From: Alphaproteobacteria bacterium
GTDB lineage: Bacteria; Pseudomonadota; Alphaproteobacteria; RF32; UBA3637
NCBI GenBank assembly: GCA_017632555.1
Contig: JAGBRF010000097.1
Location: 1-5,907, forward strand
Length of the DNA: 5,907 nt
Reading direction: 5' to 3'
The notes under the pieces were generated by a model that was not told the origin of the DNA, made no database searches, and saw nothing but the letters and a program-made list of their open reading frames with translations. The position numbers and the translations under genes are program-made. This document shows, one piece after another, positions 1 to 5,023 of the stretch; the stretch's first letter is position 1; each line of letters starts with the position of its first letter.

Positions 1-279
1 TTCTTTTATTTCTTTACGTTCTTTCCATTCGCTAAACCGAACCTTTAATTGTTGCCAAATTTTGCTCGGGTGACGCTTTAATGCTTTGTCCCACATTTGT
101 TGTCTGCGTTCAAAGTCCTTGACTTTCTTTTTGTATTGGCTTTTACGAACATCCGCATTCATACATTCTTCGCATTTGATAATAAAATCACTGAAAATCA
201 GCTGTTTATCAAACAACTGGCAATAAAATTCTTTTTTTACTAAAAACGGGCAATAATCCGGACAACGTTCTATTTTCAT
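1..279 (-). CDS. Cysteine-containing hypothetical protein, C-terminus cut by window edge
   Basis: The reading frame opens with ATG at 279 and stays open for 93 codons to the left edge, so the stop and C-terminus lie outside the window. The start overlaps the TGA of the ampG-like gene as ATGA, and a GCAGG stretch sits about 9 bases upstream, which supports translational coupling. The product begins MKIERCPDYCPFLVKKEFYC. Cysteines fall at residues 6, 10, 20, 36 and 39, including CPDYC and CEEC, a spacing that could bind one zinc ion. From about residue 44 it becomes basic and probably helical, rich in K, R, Q and W. There is no signal peptide or membrane segment, so it should be cytoplasmic. 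I do not recognise the family. Its tight link to ampG and the membrane gene suggests co-expression, but no function can be assigned. Confidence 0.8.
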   Translation of the reverse strand, partial: MKIERCPDYCPFLVKKEFYCQLFDKQLIFSDFIIKCEECMNADVRKSQYKKKVKDFERRQQMWDKALKRHPSKIWQQLKVRFSEWKERKEIKE

Positions 280-1562
280 TTTTTAACCTGCCCCCTCATA
301 ATAAAGCCCAACGAAATCAACGCCGGAATCATCAAAACACCGGTGAACAAGAAAAAGTTGATATAGCCCATTTCTTCCGCCCAAATACCGCTGTATGCGG
401 CAACAAAAGACGTGGCAACGGCCATCAAACTGGTCAACAGTGCATACTGCGTTGCGGAATAATTTTGGGAACACAAACCGGATAAAAAGGCAATAAACAC
501 CGTTCCGCCCATACCACCGACAACATTATCAAAAACGATTGTTGCCATAAAAACTTCCTGTGAATTGCCCAGATACGCCAAAAAAGCAAACGCACAGGAC
601 GTTAAAATTTCCACAAAACCAAGTCCGAACAAACACTTTAAAACGGAAATGCGTGCCACCAAAACGCCACCGATGAAAACACCAACGATTGTCACCCACG
701 GACCAAACGTTCCGGAAATTAAAGCAATTTGTTCTTCGGAAAATCCGACATCGTTGTAAAAAGGCACGGCCATTCGCCCCAAAACGGCATTACACAATTT
801 ATACAAAACGATAAAAACCAAAATCAACAGCCAATCTTTTCTTTGCATAAAATCGACAAACGGCGCAACCACCATTTGACGGAAAAGATCCTTTTTTTGA
901 ACGGCTTTGCTTTGCGGTTCTTTTACAAAAAGAATACCGGCCATACCGACCAACGTCAAACAAGCAACCAAAATATATGCCAACGACCATGAAATACAGG
1001 CCGAAGCCATAACAACACCGGCGCCGGAAATAAGTAAAGCAATACGATACCCCAACTGATACGTGCCGGATGCTTCGCCCAATTCATCTTTGGAAAGCGT
1101 GTCGATACGCAAAGCATCAACGACTATATCTTGACTGGCCGCAAAAAATGCCGTCAAAAAAGCAAATATAAACGTTTGTAGCGGTATTTGAAAAACCACA
1201 CCTTCCCGCATATAAGAAAAAGTCAAAGCGTTTGTATTTGGGGCGGAAAAAGCCAATCCGATGATACTTAAAAACAAACCCACTTGAAAAACCAAAGCCC
1301 ACGCTTTCTTTTGCCCTATTTTCCACAAATAAGGGACCTTTATTTTATCCACAAAAGGCGCCCACAAAAATTTAAACGAATAAGGTAAAAAAACCAACCC
1401 GAAAAAGCCGATAATAAACAAAGGTATATCGACTTTGCGCATCCACAAAGACAGGCTGTATCCCAACAAATTATATGGCAAACCGCATGAAAAACCCAAA
1501 AACAAGAATATAAAAACTTTCGGGTTCAAATAATTCAAAAAAGCGGTTTTCCAACTTTTCAT
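276..1562 (-). CDS. ampG: AmpG-like MFS permease (muropeptide transporter family)
   Basis: This is an inner-membrane major facilitator superfamily permease of the AmpG type. The characterised family member imports GlcNAc-anhydroMurNAc peptides from the periplasm for cell-wall recycling. Features typical of AmpG relatives are GFSCGLPY (23-30), LPYSFKFLWAPFVDK (59-73), SQDIVVDALRID (143-154), LGYRIALLISG (170-180) and a late SATQYALLTS segment (369-378). Hydrophobic segments span the whole 428 residues and are consistent with about 12 helices. A charged loop at 213-243 separates the two halves. It is shorter than the E. coli protein (about 490 residues), as is common for homologues outside enterobacteria. 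The ATG overlaps the TGA of the upstream membrane gene (ATGA), with GAAGGG a few bases upstream as Shine-Dalgarno. Substrate is inferred from family only. The wider AmpG/acetyl-CoA transporter-like group includes proteins of unproven substrate, and no ampC, ampD or nagZ is visible nearby. Confidence 0.88.
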   Translation of the reverse strand: MKSWKTAFLNYLNPKVFIFLFLGFSCGLPYNLLGYSLSLWMRKVDIPLFIIGFFGLVFLPYSFKFLWAPFVDKIKVPYLWKIGQKKAWALVFQVGLFLSIIGLAFSAPNTNALTFSYMREGVVFQIPLQTFIFAFLTAFFAASQDIVVDALRIDTLSKDELGEASGTYQLGYRIALLISGAGVVMASACISWSLAYILVACLTLVGMAGILFVKEPQSKAVQKKDLFRQMVVAPFVDFMQRKDWLLILVFIVLYKLCNAVLGRMAVPFYNDVGFSEEQIALISGTFGPWVTIVGVFIGGVLVARISVLKCLFGLGFVEILTSCAFAFLAYLGNSQEVFMATIVFDNVVGGMGGTVFIAFLSGLCSQNYSATQYALLTSLMAVATSFVAAYSGIWAEEMGYINFFLFTGVLMIPALISLGFIMRGQVKK

Positions 1563-2224
1563 TTTTTACCCTTCATCAAATGCCATTGGATTAAAGCAAT
1601 CAAAGCAATTAAAGGCAATGTTGCTTCCGATGTTTCTTCAATCATAATTGACAGAAAATAAGCATCATCACTTAAAGCTTGACCGGTATATTTTACCCAA
1701 TTTCCATGAAAACGGTCGGCTATTTTTCCAAAAACACCCATACCGCACAGGAAACAAATACTCCAATACATCGGCTCTTTTTTCCAAAAACCGCGCCAAA
1801 TTTTCGGCGTATATTTGAAAATCAAATAAAACACAGCACCCAATACCAACAACACCAGAGCGCCGGCAATAATTTTTTCACTCAACGGATTTTTCGGGTT
1901 GGTAAAAAAGCGCAATTTGATGGCCGTTGTATCCGTGCTGGTCAACCAATGTTGAATACCCGCTTCACGTAAAATGGCGGCTATGTTCAAAAACAACAAA
2001 ACACACCAAGTCAGTCCGTTGTCTTTGAAATCTTTGCGCAAAAAAATCAAACTTAAAGCCAACAACACATAAAATGTATAGGTGACTATGTCGCAAACAT
2101 TTCCGTCATCAAAAAAAGTGTCGCATCCGTTTGCCCGCCAAACAATCGCGCCAACACCCAAAACAAGCATGGTTAAAATTGCCGTAATCGGTGCAAAAAG
2201 CGGTGATAAAATCCATTTTTTCAT
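1559..2224 (-). CDS. Six-helix integral membrane protein of unknown function, coupled to ampG
   Basis: This 221-residue protein has about six hydrophobic segments: 9-29, 46-63, 71-85, 117-137, 151-167 and 199-215. Positive charges (MKKW at the N-terminus, RKDFK at 63-67, KIWRGFWKK at 141-149, KGKK at the end) suggest both termini face the cytoplasm. That topology places three polar clusters at or near the periplasmic side: REAGIQHW (86-93), KIADRFHGNW (167-176) and EETSE (196-200). C34 and C44 would share the first periplasmic loop and could form a disulfide. I have a weak memory of uncharacterised proteobacterial membrane proteins with a similar arrangement, but cannot name a family. The start is supported by AAGGGA about 7 bases upstream. 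Its stop overlaps the ampG start, so it is the first gene of the visible operon. A role alongside muropeptide uptake or envelope metabolism is a guess from context. Confidence 0.85.
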   Translation of the reverse strand: MKKWILSPLFAPITAILTMLVLGVGAIVWRANGCDTFFDDGNVCDIVTYTFYVLLALSLIFLRKDFKDNGLTWCVLLFLNIAAILREAGIQHWLTSTDTTAIKLRFFTNPKNPLSEKIIAGALVLLVLGAVFYLIFKYTPKIWRGFWKKEPMYWSICFLCGMGVFGKIADRFHGNWVKYTGQALSDDAYFLSIMIEETSEATLPLIALIALIQWHLMKGKK

Positions 2225-2254
2225 TTTTCATTCCCTTATGTCAAATTTGTATAA

Positions 2255-2283
2255 ATCAAATCACAAAAAGACCCTTTTGTCAA
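2255..2283 (-). promoter_or_regulatory. Candidate promoter of the membrane protein-ampG operon
   Basis: On the minus strand a consensus -35 TTGACA (2283-2278) is followed by a 17-base spacer and a weak -10 TTTGAT (2260-2255). It lies about 30 bases upstream of the ATG at 2224. The -35 is perfect but the -10 matches only four of six positions, so the exact start of transcription is uncertain. The -35 directly abuts the T-tract of the fadL terminator. Confidence 0.5.
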
Positions 2284-2317
2284 TAAAAAAAGCCGACCCT
2301 GAAAGGATCGGCTTTTG
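2284..2317 (-). terminator. Rho-independent terminator of the fadL-like gene
   Basis: In the minus-strand transcript, nine-base arms (2313-2305 and 2299-2291, AGCCGATCC with GGGTCGGCT) pair with one G-U wobble around a 5-base loop. A run of T follows at 2290-2284. Four A bases before the stem can pair with the T-run. It begins about 20 bases after the TAA of the fadL-like gene. Confidence 0.92.
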
Positions 2318-2332
2318 CTGGGAAACAACTTT

Positions 2333-3553
2333 TTAGAAGCTGTATTGTACCTGTACGCCAAGAATGTTGGAGTGTGTACCTTTGAATTTGGCTGTCGGAG
2401 TAGCACCAATTCCCGCTGTTTCCGAAGATAATGCCGTTCTTGCACGCAAATATGCATAAGCGGCATCGAATTGCCAATTATCCAAAACATAGCTGGCACC
2501 GGCACTGATCCAATAACGGTCACCGTCAGGAATACGATATGTTCTGCGTTCCGGTTTGTGTGTCGGAGATTCATCATATCCGATACCGCCACGCAACGTT
2601 AAATTATCGTCATAGTAATAGTCTGTACCCAAAGCCACAGCCCATGTGTTTTGATAATCATAGTAGGACTTTGTTTCAGCCGGGAATAAACCACCTATGT
2701 CGTTTCTGATGGTAAAATCAGGGAAAGATGAAGTCCAGTGTGTCCAACGGACCGTTCCGGACAATCCAACCTTTTGATGAACTTTGTGATATGCCGAAAA
2801 TGTAATATATTCAGGCAAATCCGGATTGGCGTGAGCCGTACCTGTTTTTGTTATCGCTGCTGTATGTATCTTCATATTACCGTTAGCACGTTGTGCAGAA
2901 CGTAAATGGTATGCAACACCAACACGTGAATCTTTATCAAATTCATACATCAAACCCAACGTTCCTGTTTGAGCATAACCATGAACGTTAAAGTTGATAT
3001 CACCACCACCCAAAGCCGAAGCTGATTGAGTCATACGGCCATAAATATAACGCAAAATAGCGCTGGCACCGATTGACCAATGTTCATCCAATTTGTAAGC
3101 GGCGGATACGTTGAAATCAACAATCGCCAATTTTGATAAAATGGCATAATCGCTGCCAAACCAATCTGATTTATATTGTGTTTTCAAACCAAACGGGGCA
3201 TAAATACCAGCACCCACGACAAAACGATCGTTGACGTTATATTGACCGAAACCGGCGGGCATCGGTTGCCAAAATTTCATTGTACCTTCTGCGGTACCGT
3301 CTAATTTTTCGACTTTTGATTTAACGCCAATCATATTGACAACTTGTTGTAAGCCGGATTTTTTCTTTAATGTCATACCGGCGGGGTTATAAGCAATAGC
3401 GGAATAATCGTCTCCCACGACACCGACACCCGCATAAGAACGACCCAAGTTCGTTACAGAATAGTCATTCAATTGATAACTGGCTGCGTTTGCGACTGTT
3501 GAAACAGAACATAAAGCCAAAGCAGCTGCTAAGAATTTTTGATATTTTTTCAT
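2333..3553 (-). CDS. fadL: FadL/OmpP1/TodX-family outer-membrane transport protein
   Basis: This is an outer-membrane beta-barrel of the FadL family, whose members carry long-chain fatty acids or other hydrophobic compounds across the outer membrane. The N-terminus is a Sec signal peptide with a likely cut after residue 23 (VANA/ASYQ). The mature N-terminus follows the family pattern: NLGRSYAG (35-42) and NPAG (56-59), the conserved NPA of the FadL plug and hatch region. Other family-like stretches are GAGIYAPFGLKTQY (114-127), WTHWTSSF (270-277) and RGGIGYDESPT with IPDGDRYWISAGASY (321-355). The protein ends in QVQYSF, with the terminal phenylalanine expected for barrel assembly by the Bam complex. 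Its 406 residues are in the usual range. AAGGA about 8 bases upstream supports the start. It is flanked by its own promoter candidate and terminator, so is probably monocistronic. Substrate cannot be deduced; TodX-like aromatic hydrocarbon transport is an alternative. Confidence 0.93.
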   Translation of the reverse strand: MKKYQKFLAAALALCSVSTVANAASYQLNDYSVTNLGRSYAGVGVVGDDYSAIAYNPAGMTLKKKSGLQQVVNMIGVKSKVEKLDGTAEGTMKFWQPMPAGFGQYNVNDRFVVGAGIYAPFGLKTQYKSDWFGSDYAILSKLAIVDFNVSAAYKLDEHWSIGASAILRYIYGRMTQSASALGGGDINFNVHGYAQTGTLGLMYEFDKDSRVGVAYHLRSAQRANGNMKIHTAAITKTGTAHANPDLPEYITFSAYHKVHQKVGLSGTVRWTHWTSSFPDFTIRNDIGGLFPAETKSYYDYQNTWAVALGTDYYYDDNLTLRGGIGYDESPTHKPERRTYRIPDGDRYWISAGASYVLDNWQFDAAYAYLRARTALSSETAGIGATPTAKFKGTHSNILGVQVQYSF

Positions 3554-3587
3554 TTTTTTATTCCTTTTGTTATTAAAAAAACAACTT

Positions 3588-3616
3588 ATCGTATTTTATA
3601 AAAAAAACAAAATCAA
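3588..3616 (-). promoter_or_regulatory. Candidate promoter of the fadL-like gene
   Basis: On the minus strand TTGATT (3616-3611), a 17-base spacer and TACGAT (3593-3588) form a plausible sigma-70-type promoter 35 bases upstream of the ATG at 3553. Both boxes match four of six consensus positions. The spacer is a T-run followed by TATAAAA, so an overlapping -10 (TATAAA) is possible. The moderate match would suit a promoter that needs an activator, and repeats lie just upstream. Confidence 0.45.
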
Positions 3617-3620
3617 GCAT

Positions 3621-3641
3621 TTTTGTCACAAAAGTGTCACA
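3621..3641. promoter_or_regulatory. Possible operator: palindrome plus direct repeat upstream of fadL -35
   Basis: TTTTGTCACAAAA (3621-3633) is a perfect 6-1-6 palindrome. It overlaps a direct repeat of TGTCACA at 3624-3630 and 3635-3641, 11 bases start to start, about one DNA turn. A further AAAGTGTCA copy (3631-3639) recurs at 3708-3716. The cluster lies immediately upstream of the putative -35 at 3611-3616, where an activator would bind. The binding protein is unknown; the AT-rich context raises the chance of coincidence. Confidence 0.4.
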
Positions 3642-3719
3642 TTTCTTTTGTGTTTTTTAAAAAAACTTTAAAAATCAAAGGCTTATCAAATGTATGAACT
3701 TTCTGTTAAAGTGTCATTT

Positions 3720-3760
3720 TGGGGATTTTTGCACAAATTTTAATCAAAAATGGGGGATTA
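3720..3760. repeat. Pair of GGGGATT direct repeats in the fadL upstream region
   Basis: GGGGATT occurs at 3721-3727 and again at 3753-3759 (within TGGGGGATTA), 32 bases apart, close to three DNA turns. These are the only G-runs in an otherwise strongly AT-rich stretch. The spacer holds TTTTAATCAAAA. No function is evident. Apart from these repeats, the hairpin at 3771-3798 and the promoter elements, I see no gene in 3554-3842; the few ATG-started frames there are very short and lack ribosome binding sites. Confidence 0.35.
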
Positions 3761-3770
3761 TTTATAATTT

Positions 3771-3798
3771 ACGGCACGGATTTTCACACCCGCGCCGC
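3771..3798 (-). terminator. GC-rich hairpin, possible terminator of the paralog-pair operon
   Basis: In the minus-strand transcript GCGGCGCGG (3798-3790) can pair with CCGTGCCGT (3779-3771) through nine pairs, two of them G-U, around a 10-base loop. It lies about 45 bases after the TAG of the 165-residue gene. No T-run follows on the minus strand, so it is not a standard intrinsic terminator. On the plus strand a TTTTT run does follow, but the stem then contains A-C mismatches and there is no plus-strand gene to end. It could instead be an RNA 3'-end protecting stem or part of a Rho-dependent end. Confidence 0.3.
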
Positions 3799-3842
3799 TT
3801 TTTGAAAAATAAATGTATATTCCGTTTTTCACCGTTCAAAGA

Positions 3843-4340
3843 CTAACGGCCGCCACGGCTTTTACGGTGGCGCAAGCCAACGGCTGACATACCTTCGTTT
3901 TGCGCATTTTCCAACATTTTACCGACTCTGGCATTGTATTTTGCCTTTTTGGCGGCCTCTTCGGCATCTCGTTGGGCTTTTTTCTTTGCGTCCAAAATCA
4001 TCTTTTCTTGCAATTTCTTTCGGGCGTCTTCCGCGGTTGACAAACCTTTGGAAGCCAATTTATTCAACCAATTGACTGCATCCGGTTTAATCGGTTCATC
4101 ACTGGACAACATAGCACTGGTCAAAGAAAGCAATTGTTGATTTAACTTTTCTCTTTCTTCTTTGCTCATGCCGTCAAATTGTTGATTTGCCGCTTTCAAC
4201 AACGATGTGAATTCTTTTTCTGCCGGTGCCGGATCCAAATCGGCATTTTCATCGAAAGCTTCGTTTCTGTTATTGGGTGATTTTCTCACGATTTTTCCTC
4301 CCTGTTTCATGATTGTTCTTTTCAATGTTGAATCTGTCAT
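3843..4340 (-). CDS. Small charged soluble protein, paralog of the upstream gene product
   Basis: I do not recognise this 165-residue protein. It has no signal peptide or membrane helix. The N-terminal part carries QGGKIVRKSPNN (13-24), then an acidic linker (25-43). A probably helical domain (43-114) aligns with residues 50-123 of the upstream gene product at about 37% identity by eye; shared features are LNxQ, SDxPxxPxA, LASKGxS and EKM. A lysine/alanine-rich segment (118-134, AKKKAQRDAEEAAKKAK) looks like a charged single helix or coiled coil, and the end is very basic (RHRKSRGGR). ATG 4340 is preferred over the internal ATG at residue 11 because GGGAGG sits 5 bases upstream of it. The gap to the preceding gene is 19 bases, so the two form an operon. 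The basic tail could bind nucleic acid or an acidic partner, but nothing proves this. It ends with TAG. Confidence 0.85.
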   Translation of the reverse strand: MTDSTLKRTIMKQGGKIVRKSPNNRNEAFDENADLDPAPAEKEFTSLLKAANQQFDGMSKEEREKLNQQLLSLTSAMLSSDEPIKPDAVNWLNKLASKGLSTAEDARKKLQEKMILDAKKKAQRDAEEAAKKAKYNARVGKMLENAQNEGMSAVGLRHRKSRGGR

Positions 4341-4345
4341 GTTAT

Positions 4346-4351
4346 CCTCCC
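4346..4351 (-). promoter_or_regulatory. Strong Shine-Dalgarno site fixing the start of the 165-residue protein
   Basis: GGGAGG lies 5 bases before ATG 4340 within the 19-base gap between the paired genes. The alternative ATG at 4310, which would give a protein starting MKQGG more like the paralog in length, has only a weak GAAAAGAAC upstream. Confidence 0.7.
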
Positions 4352-4359
4352 TTAAAAAA

Positions 4360-4899
4360 TTATTGTCTGCCGGCCAAACGTTTTTTCAACGCACTGACTT
4401 GAACTTTTGAAGATTCTTGTTGTTTTTTAACGGCTTCGCCTTCTTTTTGCGGACGGTCGATAGCCGGTCTGTCTGTCGGTCTGTCTTGACCCGGTCTGCC
4501 GACAACTTTTCCTTTTCTGTCAGCTGTAACCATTTTTTCTTTTATCGCATCAAGACCCGCTTGTGCGGCAGAATATCCTTTGGAAGCCAATCTTGCCAAC
4601 ATACCGAAAGCTTCCGGTTGAAGCGGTTGATCGCTGGCAACCATAGAGCCTGCAAACGAAGCGATTTGATTGTTTAATTGTTCCATTTCTTTGGCGGTTA
4701 TACCGTTTGGTGAACGAGTCAACGCCGTTTCCAAACTGGCAGTAAAATCAAAATCACCGGGAGCATGTTCCATATCGACAACATCTTCCTTTTTACCGAA
4801 TCCGGTTTGACCCATGGTGTTTTCGCTGACCAAATCTTCATTGACCGGTGATTTTTTAACCGGCGTTCCTTGTCTGTTCAAGTATTCTTTTAGTGGCAT
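4360..4899 (-). CDS. Small charged soluble protein with DRP repeats, founder of the paralog pair
   Basis: This 179-residue protein is also unrecognised. It starts MPLKEYLNRQGTPVKKSPVN; the QGxxVxKSPxN motif at 10-20 is shared with the downstream paralog. A variable acidic linker (21-50) leads into the shared domain (50-123): FTASL, then LNNQIASF (74-81), SDQPLQPEA (89-97), LARLASKGYS (101-110) and IKEKM (119-123). The tail differs from the paralog: GRPGQDRPTDRPAIDRP (134-150) is a short proline/arginine repeat, followed by a K/Q-rich basic end (LKKRLAGRQ). No signal peptide or membrane segment is visible, so it is presumably cytoplasmic. The start has GAGG about 8 bases upstream and a near-consensus promoter 43 bases further up. 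It is the first gene of a two-gene operon. A structural or nucleoid- or envelope-associated adaptor role is possible, but nothing in the sequence identifies a function. Confidence 0.85.
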   Translation of the reverse strand: MPLKEYLNRQGTPVKKSPVNEDLVSENTMGQTGFGKKEDVVDMEHAPGDFDFTASLETALTRSPNGITAKEMEQLNNQIASFAGSMVASDQPLQPEAFGMLARLASKGYSAAQAGLDAIKEKMVTADRKGKVVGRPGQDRPTDRPAIDRPQKEGEAVKKQQESSKVQVSALKKRLAGRQ

Positions 4900-4941
4900 A
4901 TCTTTTTCCTCTCTTAAACCAAATCTTCCTTACATTCTTAT

Positions 4942-4970
4942 ATTATATCACGATTTTTGTTAATTTTCAA
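4942..4970 (-). promoter_or_regulatory. Near-consensus sigma-70 promoter of the paralog-pair operon
   Basis: On the minus strand TTGAAA (4970-4965), a 17-base spacer and a perfect TATAAT (4947-4942) are followed by a short leader of about 35 bases to ATG 4899. The -35 lies one base beyond the T-tract of the preceding terminator. The quality of the match suggests substantial constitutive expression. Confidence 0.8.
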
Positions 4971-4971
4971 T

Positions 4972-5009
4972 AAAAAAAAGCCCCTTGACGTGAATCAAAG
5001 GGCCTTTTT
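4972..5009 (-). terminator. Rho-independent terminator of the ankyrin-like gene
   Basis: In the minus-strand transcript GCCCTTTGA (5003-4995) pairs with TCAAGGGGC (4988-4980) with one G-U wobble around a 6-base loop, then eight T (4979-4972). A-residues at 5009-5005 before the stem can pair with the T-run. It starts about 15-20 bases after the TAA at 5024. Confidence 0.92.
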
Positions 5010-5023
5010 CAAAAAAACTTTAA

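Noticed and set aside
729..992. Plus-strand frame of 87 codons and other antisense frames within the ampG-like gene
   Set aside because: Antisense to a clearly conserved permease frame; composition reflects the complement of hydrophobic codons.
2236..2592. Minus-strand open frame of 118 codons overlapping the end of the fadL-like gene
   Set aside because: It runs out of frame through the fadL-like C-terminus and its terminator, and its product is unlike any family and lacks a convincing ribosome site. It is a shadow of the real gene.
3554..3842. Possible hidden small gene in the 289-base intergenic region
   Set aside because: Minus-strand ATG codons there lead to frames of at most about 15 codons with no ribosome site.
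4447..4498. CRISPR-like or mobile-element repeat
   Set aside because: The short repeats are in frame and encode DRP units within a protein; there are no spacers and no transposase or terminal inverted repeats.
4417..4677. Plus-strand frame antisense to the 179-residue gene
   Set aside because: The minus-strand frame has a perfect -10, Shine-Dalgarno site and a paralog next door; the antisense frame has none of these.
3843..4899. Toxin-antitoxin interpretation of the small two-gene operon
   Set aside because: Size and order would fit, but the two products are paralogs with the same domain and neither shows a toxin fold or DNA-binding motif that I can recognise.
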